Origin: Mycobacterium paraffinicum | GTDB taxonomy: Bacteria > Actinomycetota > Actinomycetes > Mycobacteriales > Mycobacteriaceae | Direction of reading: 5' to 3' | Assembly (NCBI RefSeq): GCF_001907675.1 | Contig: NZ_MPNT01000001.1 | Location: 62,001-126,000 of the forward strand | Length of the DNA: 64,000 nt | In this document: one piece after another, positions 27,711 to 36,656 of the stretch | How positions within the stretch are numbered: the stretch's first letter is position 1 | How the letters are laid out: every line of letters starts with the position of its first letter | Position numbers and translations under genes: made by a program | The notes under the pieces: model-generated | Seen by the model: the letters and a program-made list of their open reading frames with translations, nothing else | What the model was told of the DNA's origin: nothing | Database searches by the model: none

Positions 27711-28826
27711 TCACGTGATGGCGTTGATCGAAGCCGACAGTCTCGACTTGAACGAATCCGGGATGGGGATGTACCCATTGTCGGCCAGGCCACTCTGCCC
27801 CGCACCGATCGTACTTTGCAGGAACGCCTTGACCGCCGTGCCGACCTGGGAGTCGGGATACTTCGAGCAAACGATCTCGTATGTCGCCAGCACGATGGGG
27901 TAGGACCCGGCCTGGGTCGGCTTGTAGAAGGAGAGCGTGTCCAGCACCAGGTCGTTGCCCTGCCCGCTGATCTTGGCGCCGGAGATGGTCTTGCCGACCG
28001 AGTCGGCGCTGATCGCCACCGCGTCCGGGCCGGCAGACGTGACGACCTTGGCCATGTCCAGTTTCTGCGCCTCGGCGAACGACCACTCGTTGTAGGTGAT
28101 CGACCCCTCGGTGGCCTTGATGGCCGCCGACGTGCCGTCGTTGCCCTTCGCGCCCTCGCCGACGCCGCCCTTGAACGTCTTCCCGGCGCCCTTGCCCCAC
28201 GCGCCGTTCGAGGCGGCGTCAAGGTACTTCTGGAAGTTGTCGGTGGTGCCGGATTCGTCGTTGCGGAAGACCACATGGATCGGCTCGGCCGGCAACGTGA
28301 CACCGGAGTTCAGCGCCGCGATCGCCGGGTCGTTCCACGTCGTGATGGCGCCGTTGAAGATCTTGGCCGCCGTCGGCCCGTCCAGGCTCAGCGAACTCAG
28401 ACCCTTGACGTTGTAGGTGATGGCGATCGGGCCGAACACCACCGGCAGATTCCATGCCGGGGAGCCGCAACGCTGCTGCGCCGCGGCGTATTCCTTTGCC
28501 CCGAGCGGCGAGTCCGAACCGCCGAAATCGGTTTGGTTGCCGTTGAATTCACTGATTCCCGCGCCCGACCCATTGGCCGTGTAGTTCAACGTCTGGCCCG
28601 GGCAGGCCTGTTCGAAGGCGTTGACGAAGCGCGTCATCGCGTTGGCCTGGGCGGTCGACCCGCTGGCCTTCAGCGTCTTCTTCCCGCCGCAGCCGACCTT
28701 GCCCGACGCCGAACCGTTCGTCCCGCTGCTGCCGCCGTTGGCATTGTTGTCGCTCCCGCACCCCGACAACGCCAGCGCAGCGGCGGTCAGGACGCTCAGC
28801 GCGGCACCGAATCGGTTGAGTTTCAA
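27711..28826 (-). CDS. pstS: Phosphate-binding lipoprotein PstS (first of two)
   Basis: Periplasmic high-affinity phosphate receptor, 371 residues, anchored through the lipobox LALSGC with C23 as the lipidated cysteine. Phosphate-site segments [24 protein letters not shown] and [15 protein letters not shown] are intact. It belongs to the family of the 38-kDa antigen of M. tuberculosis. Directly upstream of pstC (6-nt gap). A 15-bp tandem direct repeat about 80-105 nt upstream may be a phosphate-response box. Confidence 0.94.
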   Translation of the reverse strand: MKLNRFGAALSVLTAAALALSGCGSDNNANGGSSGTNGSASGKVGCGGKKTLKASGSTAQANAMTRFVNAFEQACPGQTLNYTANGSGAGISEFNGNQTDFGGSDSPLGAKEYAAAQQRCGSPAWNLPVVFGPIAITYNVKGLSSLSLDGPTAAKIFNGAITTWNDPAIAALNSGVTLPAEPIHVVFRNDESGTTDNFQKYLDAASNGAWGKGAGKTFKGGVGEGAKGNDGTSAAIKATEGSITYNEWSFAEAQKLDMAKVVTSAGPDAVAISADSVGKTISGAKISGQGNDLVLDTLSFYKPTQAGSYPIVLATYEIVCSKYPDSQVGTAVKAFLQSTIGAGQSGLADNGYIPIPDSFKSRLSASINAIT

Positions 28827-28903
28827 GTCACTTCCTAACGGTAGGGATGAAACATGATTGGCAACGTCCTCTAGCCGCTGCCCGGCGATGAGCCGTCTCT
28901 CGC

Positions 28904-28933
28904 AGCAAGGAAGCTAACAGCAAGAAGGTTAAC
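28904..28933 (-). promoter_or_regulatory. Candidate phosphate-response box
   Basis: Two contiguous 15-bp direct repeats, AGCAAGGAAGCTAAC (28904-28918) and AGCAAGAAGGTTAAC (28919-28933), agree at 12 of 15 positions. On the gene strand they contain GTTAACC and GTTAGCT half-sites. Direct repeats are typical of OmpR/PhoB-type regulators, and mycobacterial pst genes are controlled by SenX3-RegX3, so this is a plausible site. It lies between the two pstS genes, upstream of the first. Confidence 0.4.
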
Positions 28934-29010
28934 GTTGGGCAAATTGCCGTCGGCCGATTGTCGCTGGCCATGGCGGCTTGTGGGCGGGCCGCATGGCGGG
29001 GCGGGAGGGC

Positions 29011-30162
29011 TCACGAAATGGCGTCGATCGCCGCCGACAACCTGGACTTGAACGACTCGGGAACGGGGATGTAGCCGTTGTCGGCCAGGCCGTTCTGACC
29101 CGCACCGATGGTGCTCTGCAGGAAGGCCTTGACGGCCGCGGCGACCTGGTGATCCGGGTACTTCGAGCAGACGATCTCGTACGTCGCGAGGACGATCGGG
29201 TAGGACCCGGCCTGGGCCGGCTTGTAGAAGGAGAAGGTGTCGACGACCAGGTCGTTGCCCTCCTCGGTGAAGTCGGCACCCGCGATCGTCTTGCCCACCG
29301 AATCGGCGCTGATCGCCACCGCGTCCGGCCCGGCCGAGGTGATGATCTTGGCCATATTGAGCTTTTGCGCCTGGGCGAACGACCACTCGTCATAGGTGAT
29401 GGCCCCCTCGGTGGCCTTGACCGCCGCCGACGTGCCGTCGTTGCCCCTGACTCCCTCACCGACACCGCCGTTGAATGTCTTCCCGATGCCCCTATCCCAG
29501 ACGCCGTTGGCCGCGGAATCCAGGTATTTCTGGAAATTGTCGGTAGTGCCGGATTGGTCGCTGCGGAAAATCACCCGAATCGGCTCGTCGGGGAACGCGA
29601 CGCCCGGGTTCAGCGAAGCGATGGCCGGATCGTTCCATGTCGTGATGGCGCCCTTGAATACTTTCGCGGTCGTCGGACCATCCAGATTCAGCGACGTCAC
29701 GCCCTTGACGTTGTAGCTGATCGCGATCGGACCGAATACCACCGGCAAATTCCACGCCGGCGAACCGCAACGCTGCCGCGCCGCGAAGTATTCGATGGGA
29801 GCAAGCGGTGAGTCCGACCCCGCGAAATCGGTTTGGTTGCCAGTGAATTCACCGATACCCGCACCGGAGCCGTTGGGTGTGTAGTTCAGCGTCCAGCCCG
29901 GGCAAGCCTGCTCGAACGCCTTGATGAAGCGGGTCATCGCGTTGGCTTGGGCGGTCGACCCGCTGGCCTTCAGCGACTTGGCCCCGCCACAGCTCACCTT
30001 GGCGGCCGGCGTGCCCGGCGCCGGACGTTCCCCCGCCGAGTTGTCATTACTCCCACAGCCGGACAGTGCCAGGACGGTCGCGGCGCATAGCGTAGCGCCA
30101 AATCGGTTCAGCCCCAATATGATCCCCGACGAGAGAGCACAGACATGATCGCCACCATTCAA
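29011..30162 (-). CDS. Phosphate-binding lipoprotein PstS (second copy)
   Basis: A close paralogue of the adjacent pstS, roughly four-fifths identical by eye, 383 residues from the ATG at 30162. Lipobox LALSGC gives C36. The same phosphate-site segments occur ([39 protein letters not shown]). The N-terminus before GLNRFGATL is unusually long for a signal peptide; a TTG at 30117 preceded by GGGG would give a start matching the first copy and may be the real one. Same strand as pstSCA with a 184-nt gap, so it arose by tandem duplication. Confidence 0.9.
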   Translation of the reverse strand: MNGGDHVCALSSGIILGLNRFGATLCAATVLALSGCGSNDNSAGERPAPGTPAAKVSCGGAKSLKASGSTAQANAMTRFIKAFEQACPGWTLNYTPNGSGAGIGEFTGNQTDFAGSDSPLAPIEYFAARQRCGSPAWNLPVVFGPIAISYNVKGVTSLNLDGPTTAKVFKGAITTWNDPAIASLNPGVAFPDEPIRVIFRSDQSGTTDNFQKYLDSAANGVWDRGIGKTFNGGVGEGVRGNDGTSAAVKATEGAITYDEWSFAQAQKLNMAKIITSAGPDAVAISADSVGKTIAGADFTEEGNDLVVDTFSFYKPAQAGSYPIVLATYEIVCSKYPDHQVAAAVKAFLQSTIGAGQNGLADNGYIPVPESFKSRLSAAIDAIS

Positions 30163-30367
30163 TATCTTTGCGCGCCGACCAAACGGTCAGCACTAAGGCT
30201 AGCGCCGGGTCAATGTTCTCGCAGTGGACGCGAGATGCGCCGGGCCATCTCATGCGGCATTCAAACAATTTCGAGCACCGCGGTTCTCAAGGGCCGCAAG
30301 CGGGGGCGGGTCCATTGCATCGGCCCACCCATATGCAAAAGTAGAACCTGTTTCAGAAATGCGACAT

Positions 30368-30397
30368 CCGACACGGCGCGGCTTGCTACCGTGTCGG
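30368..30397. promoter_or_regulatory. Inverted repeat upstream of SDR operon
   Basis: CCGACACGG (30368-30376) and CCGTGTCGG (30389-30397) form perfect 9-bp arms around a 12-nt spacer, ending 28 nt before the SDR start. It could be an operator or a hairpin in the 5' leader. No adjacent regulator gene is seen. Confidence 0.4.
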
Positions 30398-30425
30398 CTG
30401 ACAACTTGGGCGAAGAGAGGCCGCG

Positions 30426-31217
30426 ATGATCCTTGACAGATTTCGTCTCGACGACAAAGTCGCCGTCATCACCGGTGCCGGCCGCGGCCTCGGGGCGGCC
30501 ATGGCGCTGGCTTTCGCCGAGGCGGGCGCCGATGTGCTGATCGCCTCGCGCACGGAATCGCAACTAGAAGCCGTCGCCGAACAGGTCCGCGCCGCCGGTC
30601 GGCGGGCGCACATCGTCGCCGCCGACCTGGCCCACCCGGAGGCGACCGCCCAGCTGGCCGGCCAGGCCGTCGAGGCCTTCGGGAAACTAGACATCGTCGT
30701 CAACAACGTCGGCGGCACCATGCCCAACACGCTGCTGACCACCTCGACCAAGGACCTCAAGGACGCGTTCACCTTCAACGTCGCCACCGCCCACGCGCTC
30801 ACCATCGCGGCGGTGCCGCTGATGCTGGAGCACTCCGGCGGCGGCAGCATCATCAACATCACCTCGACCATGGGTCGGCTGGCCGGACGGGGTTTCGCCG
30901 CCTACGCGACCGCCAAGGCCGCGCTGGCGCACTACACCCGGTCGGCCGCCCTGGACCTGTGCCCGCGCATCCGGGTCAACGCGATCGCGCCGGGATCAAT
31001 CCTGACCTCCGCGCTGGACGTCGTCGCGTCCAACGACGAGCTGCGCGCCCCGATGGAAAAGGCCACCCCCCTGCGGCGCCTCGGCGACCCCGTCGACATT
31101 GCCGCCGCCGCGGTGTATTTGGCGTCCCCAGCGGGCAGTTTCCTGACCGGCAAGACGCTGGAGGTCGACGGCGGCCTCACCTATCCCAACCTCGACATCC
31201 CCGTCCCGGATCTGTGA
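30426..31217 (+). CDS. Short-chain dehydrogenase/reductase (Rv0927c-like)
   Basis: Classical SDR, 263 residues: TGAGRGLG cofactor loop at about 16-23, NNVGG, ITSTMG with the active-site serine, and YATAKAA (YxxxK). Substrate unknown. AGAGAGG precedes the ATG. It is followed after 24 nt by the DapB-like gene, matching the Rv0927c-Rv0926c order in M. tuberculosis, so the pair is an operon and may act in one pathway. Confidence 0.9.
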   Translation: MILDRFRLDDKVAVITGAGRGLGAAMALAFAEAGADVLIASRTESQLEAVAEQVRAAGRRAHIVAADLAHPEATAQLAGQAVEAFGKLDIVVNNVGGTMPNTLLTTSTKDLKDAFTFNVATAHALTIAAVPLMLEHSGGGSIINITSTMGRLAGRGFAAYATAKAALAHYTRSAALDLCPRIRVNAIAPGSILTSALDVVASNDELRAPMEKATPLRRLGDPVDIAAAAVYLASPAGSFLTGKTLEVDGGLTYPNLDIPVPDL

Positions 31218-31241
31218 CCGACTGCCGTTAAGGAGCCCATC

Positions 31242-32315
31242 ATGCCCATCCCCGTCGTCCAGTTGGGCACCGGCAACGTCGGCGTCCATGCGCTGCGAGC
31301 GCTCATCACCAACCCGGAGTTCGAGCTCAGAGGCGTCTGGGTGTCATCGGACGCCAAGGCCGGCAGGGACGCGGCATCACTTGCCGGACTTCCCGATTCG
31401 ACCGGGGTGCTGGCGAGCACGGATCTGGACGCCGTGCTGGCCACCGCACCGCAGTGCGCGGTCTACAACGCGCTCGCCGACAACCGGTTACCCGAGGCGC
31501 TGGAGGACTACCGGCGCGTCCTGGCGGCCGGAATCAACATCGTCGGCAGCGGCCCGGTCTTCTTGCAATACCCCTGGGAGGTCATCCCCGAGGAGCTCAT
31601 CAAGCCGATCGAAGACGCTGCGCGCGAGGGTAATTCGAGCGTCTACGTGAACGGGATCGATCCCGGCTTCGCCAACGACCTACTGCCGCTGGCGCTGGCC
31701 GGCACCTGTCAGAACATCCAGCAGATCCGCTGCATGGAGATCGTCGACTACGCCACCTATGACAGCGCCGCCGTCATGTTCGACGTGATGGGTTTCGGGA
31801 AGCCGCTCGACGAGATCCCGATGCTGCTGCAGCCCGGCGTTCTGAGCCTGGCATGGGGATCGGTGGTGCGCCAGCTGGCGGCCGGCCTGGGCATCTCGCT
31901 CCACGCGGTCGCGCAAGAGTACGTGCGCGTTCCGGCGCCCGAGGACTTCGACATCGCCTCGGGGCATATCCCGAAAGGCAGCGCCGCGGCGCTTCGCTTC
32001 GAGGTGTTCGGCCTGGTCAACGGCGACCCCGTCGTGGTCCTCGAACACGTCACCCGGTTGCGCGAGGACCTGTGCCCCGAGTGGCCACAGCCCGCCCAGC
32101 CCGGCGGGTCCTACCGCATCGAGATCACCGGCGAACCGTCCTACGCCATGGACATCTGCCTGAGCAGCCGCAAGGGCGACCACAACCACGCCGGGCTGGT
32201 CGCCACCGCGATGCGGCTGGTCAACGCGATCCCCGCGGTGGTGGCAGCCGAGCCGGGAATCGTGACGACCCTCGACCTGCCGCTGATCACCGGCAAGGGG
32301 CTCTACGGTCTGTGA
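31242..32315 (+). CDS. Dihydrodipicolinate reductase-like / amine dehydrogenase-like protein (Rv0926c-like)
   Basis: A 357-residue NAD(P)-binding protein with an N-terminal Rossmann loop VQLGTGNVGVHALRAL and a C-terminal region typical of the mycobacterial DapB-like group that includes 2,4-diaminopentanoate dehydrogenase-type proteins. It lacks the tetrahydrodipicolinate-site sequence of true DapB. AAGGAG lies just before the ATG. Function in mycobacteria is not established; cotranscription with the SDR suggests sequential redox steps on a small carbonyl or amine. Confidence 0.85.
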   Translation: MPIPVVQLGTGNVGVHALRALITNPEFELRGVWVSSDAKAGRDAASLAGLPDSTGVLASTDLDAVLATAPQCAVYNALADNRLPEALEDYRRVLAAGINIVGSGPVFLQYPWEVIPEELIKPIEDAAREGNSSVYVNGIDPGFANDLLPLALAGTCQNIQQIRCMEIVDYATYDSAAVMFDVMGFGKPLDEIPMLLQPGVLSLAWGSVVRQLAAGLGISLHAVAQEYVRVPAPEDFDIASGHIPKGSAAALRFEVFGLVNGDPVVVLEHVTRLREDLCPEWPQPAQPGGSYRIEITGEPSYAMDICLSSRKGDHNHAGLVATAMRLVNAIPAVVAAEPGIVTTLDLPLITGKGLYGL

Positions 32316-32408
32316 CCGCGTTGGAGTACGCGTGACGGTGGGCCTGGCACGTCTGATGTTTCGGCAAACCGCTACGCGGATCCTCTCTCGGGCGTACGCT
32401 TTTCGGCT

Positions 32409-32534
32409 ATGACTAGGGGGAAAAGGGTGTTCTTTGCATTGCTGCTCGCGTTCGCCGTCTCAACGACCTCGGTGAGCTGCATACCGATCAACATCCCCAG
32501 CTGCCCCGCGGGCGGCGGCCCGGTCGGCTGCTGA
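32409..32534 (+). CDS. 41-residue secreted Cys-containing peptide
   Basis: A short frame encodes MTRGKRVFFALLLAFAVSTT followed by a 21-residue tail with C24, C32 and a C-terminal C41. The first 20 residues form a clean signal peptide with a basic n-region and hydrophobic core. The region before C24 (SVSC) is a poor lipobox, so secretion or lipidation is possible. No strong ribosome site is seen, and leaderless translation is possible. I do not recognise a family. Confidence 0.5.
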   Translation: MTRGKRVFFALLLAFAVSTTSVSCIPINIPSCPAGGGPVGC

Positions 32535-32854
32535 ACGCCGCTGCTGATCGCCGGCGGCGCGACTTCCCACGCCCGTTTGGCAGCGTCCCACGGCTGCTTG
32601 GGTCGCACACCAAGCAACGTGCCTGCTCGAGACGAGTGCCTCCTGCCCACCCTTGTGATACGCCCATGTTGCTGCGCGACCATCCGGGCTAAATGAGCGG
32701 TCTGCGCGTTCGCGTCGGCGGGGACCGCAGCGGCACCGTCGCGTCGTCGGCGGTATAGAGATAGGTGAGCGAATTCCGGGTGGCCTTTCGGTGTGTCCCG
32801 AGTGTTCGGCTAACCTCACTTTCTTATTCGGCCGTATGAATCGAGGGCGACACG
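32535..32854. other. 320-bp intergenic region upstream of mntH with imperfect palindrome
   Basis: No gene supported. At 32801-32820 the sequence AGTGTTCGGCTAACCTCACT contains AGTG/CACT ends and GGCTAACCT, which equals one half of the IdeR box consensus. Its position about 35 nt before the mntH start fits a DtxR-family (MntR or IdeR) site, but the other half-site is poor. Confidence 0.3.
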
Positions 32855-34081
32855 TTGACGCAGAGCAGCCAGGCCACGCTCAAGAGCAGTTGGTATCTGC
32901 TCGGGCCTGCCTTCGTCGCCGCCATCGCCTATGTCGATCCGGGCAACGTCGCCGCGAACGTCAGCTCCGGCGCGCAGTTCGGGTACCTGCTGCTGTGGGT
33001 CATCGTGGTGGCCAACGCGCTGGCTGGCCTGGTGCAGTATCTGTCGGCGAAGCTCGGCCTGGTGACCGGACGCTCGTTGCCCGCGGCCATCGGCAAGCGG
33101 ATGAGCCGCCCGGTCCGGCTGGTCTACTGGGCCCAGGCCGAGCTGGTGGCGATCGCGACGGATATGGCCGAGATCGTCGGCGGCGCAATCGCCCTGCGGA
33201 TCCTATTCGACTTGCCGCTGCTGCTCGGCGGGGTCATCACCGGGGTGGTGTCCCTGCTGCTGCTGGCCATCCAGGACCGGCGCGGGCAGATCATCTTCGA
33301 GCGCGTCATCACTGGACTGCTGCTGGTCATCGCCATCGGGTTCGCGGCCAGCTTCTTCGTGAAGACCCCGCCGCCCGACGCCGTGCTCGGCGGTCTGGTG
33401 CCGCGGTTCCGGGGCACCGAAAGCGTGCTGCTCGCGGCCGCCATCCTGGGCGCCACCGTGATGCCGCACGCCGTGTACATGCATTCCGGGCTGGTGCTCG
33501 ACCGACACGGGCATCCCGCCGAGGGCTCGCATCGACGCCTGCTGCTGCGGGTGACCCGGTTGGACGTCGTGCTGGCGATGGCCGTCGCCGGAACGGTGAA
33601 CGCCGCGATGCTCCTGGTCGCGGCGATCAACCTGCAGCACAGCGACATCAGCGCGTCCATCGAGGGCGCGTATTCCGCGATTCACAACACCCTGGGCCCC
33701 ACCATCGCGGTGCTTTTCGCCGTCGGGTTGCTGGCGTCCGGGCTGGCCTCGTCGTCGGTGGGCGCCTACGCCGGCGCGATGATCATGCAGGGCCTGCTGC
33801 ACCGCAGAACTCCGATGCTGGTGCGCCGCTTGATCACCGTGTGCCCCGCGCTGGCGATCCTCGCGTTCGGCTTCGACCCCACGCGCGCCTTGGTGCTGTC
33901 CCAGGTCGTGCTGTCGTTCGGGATACCGTTTGCCGTCCTTCCCCTGGTGAAGCTCACCAGCGACCGCGAGCTGATGGGCGACGACACCAATCGTCGCGTC
34001 ACGACCGTTCTTGGCTGGGCCGTCGGCGTAATGATTAGTCTGCTTAACGTGGTGCTCATCTGGCTGACGGTGACCGGCTAA
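32855..34081 (+). CDS. mntH: Mn(2+)/divalent metal-proton symporter MntH (Nramp)
   Basis: Nramp-family manganese/iron importer, orthologue of Rv0924c, 408 residues with about 11 transmembrane segments. Both metal-site motifs are intact: DPGN at 28-31 in the first helix and MPH at 203-205 in helix six. TTG start with GAGG upstream; an ATG at 32836 is out of frame. The TAA is followed immediately by the ATG of the gamma-glutamyl enzyme gene, as in M. tuberculosis. Confidence 0.95.
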   Translation: MTQSSQATLKSSWYLLGPAFVAAIAYVDPGNVAANVSSGAQFGYLLLWVIVVANALAGLVQYLSAKLGLVTGRSLPAAIGKRMSRPVRLVYWAQAELVAIATDMAEIVGGAIALRILFDLPLLLGGVITGVVSLLLLAIQDRRGQIIFERVITGLLLVIAIGFAASFFVKTPPPDAVLGGLVPRFRGTESVLLAAAILGATVMPHAVYMHSGLVLDRHGHPAEGSHRRLLLRVTRLDVVLAMAVAGTVNAAMLLVAAINLQHSDISASIEGAYSAIHNTLGPTIAVLFAVGLLASGLASSSVGAYAGAMIMQGLLHRRTPMLVRRLITVCPALAILAFGFDPTRALVLSQVVLSFGIPFAVLPLVKLTSDRELMGDDTNRRVTTVLGWAVGVMISLLNVVLIWLTVTG

Positions 34082-35137
34082 ATGCCGGCCCGCCGGCACG
34101 CCTACTTCGCATATGGCTCAAACCTGTGCGTCAGGCAAATGGCGCTGCGGTGTCCCGACGCCGCCGATCCGCGGCCGGCGGTCTTGTGCGATCACGACTG
34201 GCTGATCAACCAGCGCGGCGTGGCCACGGTCGAACCGTCCGTCGGCAATCAGGTGCACGGCGTGATCTGGCAGATCTCCGAGGGCGACCTGGCAACCCTC
34301 GACAGCGCCGAGGGCGTGCCGGTGCGCTACCGGCGCGACCGGCTGACCGTGCACTCCAACGACGGGCCGTCGCCAGCCTGGGTTTACATCGACCATCGCG
34401 TGACGCCCGGTGCGCCCAGGCCGGGCTACCTGCCCAAGATCATCGACGGCGCCGTGCACCACGGCTTGCCGCAACGCTGGATCGACTTCCTGCAGCGCTG
34501 GGACCCCTCGCGCTGGCCGCGCCGGGCGACCGCGTCCGGGCCTGCACCGCAATCGCTTTCAGCGTTGCTGAGCGAGCCCGGGATCAGCGAGGCCAGCCAA
34601 TTGCGTTCGCGCTTCGGCTTTCTCGCCATCCACGGTGGTGGACTGGAAGAGATGACCGACGTGATCGCCCAGCGCGCCGCCGACGCTTCCGACGCGTCGG
34701 TGTACGTGCTGCGTCATCCCGACCGCTACCCCCACCACCTGCCGTCGGCGTTGTTCGATCCGGCCGAGTCACCCCGGCTCGCCGAATTCCTCGACCACGT
34801 CGACGTTGCGGTGTCGCTGCACGGCTACGGCCGCATCGGGCGCAGCGCCCAACTGCTGGCCGGCGGCCGCAACCGCGCGTTGGCCGCGCACCTGGCCCGC
34901 CACATTCAGCTGACCGGCTACCAGGTGATCACCGACCTCGAGGACATCCCGCCGGAGTTACGCGGGCTGCATCCGGGCAACCCGGTGAACCGGGTGCGCG
35001 GCGGCGGGACCCAGCTGGAGCTGTCGCCTCGCGTTCGCGGCATCAGCCCGCGCAGTCCGCTGCCCGGTGACGACGGCTTGTCGCCGGTCACCAGCGCCCT
35101 GGTGCACAGCCTGGCGGAAGCGGCTCGTAGGTGGTAA
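34082..35137 (+). CDS. Gamma-glutamylcyclotransferase-like / poly-gamma-glutamate hydrolase-like two-domain protein
   Basis: A 351-residue protein, counterpart of Rv0923c. Residues 1-~140 form a GGCT-fold domain beginning YFAYGSNLC, the substrate loop of that family. Residues ~150-340 resemble phage-type poly-gamma-glutamate hydrolases (FGFLAIHGGGLEEMTD; LDHVDVAVSLHGYGR; zinc-binding His candidates). Both folds act on gamma-glutamyl bonds, so the fusion may release and cyclise glutamate from gamma-glutamyl chains such as those of F420 or folate; this is inference. It abuts mntH with no gap. Confidence 0.75.
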   Translation: MPARRHAYFAYGSNLCVRQMALRCPDAADPRPAVLCDHDWLINQRGVATVEPSVGNQVHGVIWQISEGDLATLDSAEGVPVRYRRDRLTVHSNDGPSPAWVYIDHRVTPGAPRPGYLPKIIDGAVHHGLPQRWIDFLQRWDPSRWPRRATASGPAPQSLSALLSEPGISEASQLRSRFGFLAIHGGGLEEMTDVIAQRAADASDASVYVLRHPDRYPHHLPSALFDPAESPRLAEFLDHVDVAVSLHGYGRIGRSAQLLAGGRNRALAAHLARHIQLTGYQVITDLEDIPPELRGLHPGNPVNRVRGGGTQLELSPRVRGISPRSPLPGDDGLSPVTSALVHSLAEAARRW

Positions 35138-35164
35138 TTGTCCTCATCTGTCGAAGGAGTGTTG

Positions 35165-35983
35165 GTGGCCAAGGATTTTCGCTTCGGAGTAAGCATGCGC
35201 TTCATCAAGTCGCGCGAGGCATTCGTGGAGAAGGTGAAGCGCGCCGAAGACGTTGGATTCGACATCCTTTGTGTGCCGGATCATTTGGGCGCGGCATCCC
35301 CGATGGCCGCGCTGACCGCGGCCGCCATAGTCACGACGAAGCTCAAGCTCAGCATGTATGTGCTGAACGCCGCATTCTACAAGCCGGCCCTGCTCAGCCG
35401 GGACCTCGGCGACCTTGACAAGCTGAGCGATGGGCGTCTCGAGATCGGGCTTGGAACCGGTTACGTGAGAGAGGAATTCGAGGCGGCCGAGCTGCCCTAC
35501 CCCAGCGCCGGCGCCCGGGTCGACTACCTCGAGCACATGACGACCTACCTCGAGGAGCATCACCCTAAGACGCCGATCCTCATCGCCGGCAACGGCGACC
35601 GGGTGCTGACCATCGCCGCCCTGCACGCCCACATCATCGGGCTGACCGGTTCGCGGGTGAAAGAGGCTGACGACCCGCTGAGCGAACGCATCGAGTTCGT
35701 CCGCCGCGCTGCCGGGGACCGATTCGACTCGCTGGAGTTGAACCTGGCGATCACCGCTCTGCCGGCCGAAGGTGAGACCATGCCCGACCTAAGGATGACC
35801 CGGCAATATGCCCCGGAGCTGTCCGACGAGGAGTTGCTGGAGCAGACCTCGGTGCTGAGCGGAACGCCGCGGGAGATGGCCGACAGGCTGAACTTCTACC
35901 GCGAGAAGTACGGGGTCACGTCCGTCACCGTGCAGGACAACCACATGAAGAACTTCGCGAAGGTCATCGCGGAACTGCGCTGA
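35165..35983 (+). CDS. LLM-class F420-dependent oxidoreductase, TIGR03621-like
   Basis: A 272-residue luciferase-like family protein beginning with DFRFGVSMRFIKSREAFVEKVKRAEDVGFD and containing LDKLSDGRLEIGLGTGYVREEFEAA, the typical cofactor-face strand. The GTG at 35165 has AAGGAG about 5 nt upstream; the frame could also begin at TTG 35138 immediately after the previous stop. Probably transcribed with mntH and the gamma-glutamyl enzyme. Substrate unknown. Confidence 0.85.
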   Translation: MAKDFRFGVSMRFIKSREAFVEKVKRAEDVGFDILCVPDHLGAASPMAALTAAAIVTTKLKLSMYVLNAAFYKPALLSRDLGDLDKLSDGRLEIGLGTGYVREEFEAAELPYPSAGARVDYLEHMTTYLEEHHPKTPILIAGNGDRVLTIAALHAHIIGLTGSRVKEADDPLSERIEFVRRAAGDRFDSLELNLAITALPAEGETMPDLRMTRQYAPELSDEELLEQTSVLSGTPREMADRLNFYREKYGVTSVTVQDNHMKNFAKVIAELR

Positions 35984-36023
35984 CCCGTCGCACCAACAGT
36001 CTCCCGGTAAGCTCAGGCCGTCC

Positions 36024-36099
36024 GCCCTCGTAGCTCAGGGGATAGAGCACGGCTCTCCTAAAGCCGGTGTCGCAGGTTCGAATCCTGCCGGGGGCACCA
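36024..36099 (+). tRNA. tRNA-Arg (anticodon CCU)
   Basis: A full cloverleaf can be folded. The acceptor stem is GCCCTCG/CGGGGGC and the D-arm GCTC...GAGC. The anticodon stem CGGCT/AGCCG closes the loop CTCCTAA (anticodon CCU, reading AGG). The T-arm is GCAGG-TTCGAAT-CCTGC and the 3' CCA is encoded. The sequence immediately downstream is accessory, so this tRNA probably served as an integration site, but I found no second copy of its 3' end in the window. Confidence 0.97.
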
Positions 36100-36115
36100 T
36101 TTGGGTGTATGACGT

Positions 36116-36201
36116 CGGTTGATGCTGGACATTTCACCTTCGGGTGATGCCTGACAGTGTTTCGGTTGATGCTTGACAGTTGCTTCGGCTGATCCTTGAC
36201 A
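36116..36201. repeat. Four imperfect copies of a 16-nt repeat at the island edge
   Basis: Variants of CGGTTGATGCTTGACA start at 36116, 36141, 36163 and 36186, spaced 22-25 nt. They lie between the tRNA and the transposase remnant and resemble iterated end sequences of an IS481-type element. They may be transposase sites or successive insertion footprints. Confidence 0.55.
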
Positions 36202-36209
36202 CTCCCTGG

Positions 36210-36590
36210 ATGAGGGAGTTGAGCGTGGCCGAGCAGCGGTATCAGGCCGTGTTGGCAGTGATCAGCGACGGTCTGTCGATTTCGCAGGTCGCCGAGAAGT
36301 TTGGGGTGTCGCGTCAGACGCTGCACTCCTGGTTAGCCCGCTATGAAGCTGCGGGCTTGGAGGGGTTGATGGACCGGTCGCATCGGCCGATGAGTTGTCC
36401 GCACCAGATATCGGCGCCGGTGGAAGCGATGCTGCTGGAGTTGCGGCGATCACGGCCGTAATGGGGGCCGCGTCGGTTGGTGTTGAGCTGGGCAAGCGAG
36501 GTGTGAAGCCGCTGCCGCCGCCGTCGGGGATCTTCGGCGTGAGCAGAAGCGATGGTCGCGTGAAGACCAAGCGAAGTCGAGGTTGCTACA
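36210..36590 (+). pseudogene. IS481-family transposase remnant
   Basis: From ATG 36210 the frame gives the N-terminal helix-turn-helix part of an IS481-type transposase (VAEQRYQAVLAVISDGLSIS, then RQTLHSWLARYEAAGLEGL and DRSHRP). A TAA stop follows at about 36459-36461. Family sequence resumes in the same frame as WGPRRLV, then shifts to another frame as ELGKRGVKPLPPPSG. The catalytic DDE domain is absent, so the gene has a nonsense codon, a frameshift and a 3' truncation. End coordinate approximate. Confidence 0.8.
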
Positions 36591-36656
36591 AGCAATTCGG
36601 GCTCACCCGCATGTGCCATCAGCCTTGGAGCGGACAATTCGCAGAGTCTTTGAACC

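Noticed and set aside
32801..32820. IdeR box before mntH
   Set aside because: Only one half (GGCTAACCT) matches; the other half is poor, so it is noted as a weak element and not called as an operator.
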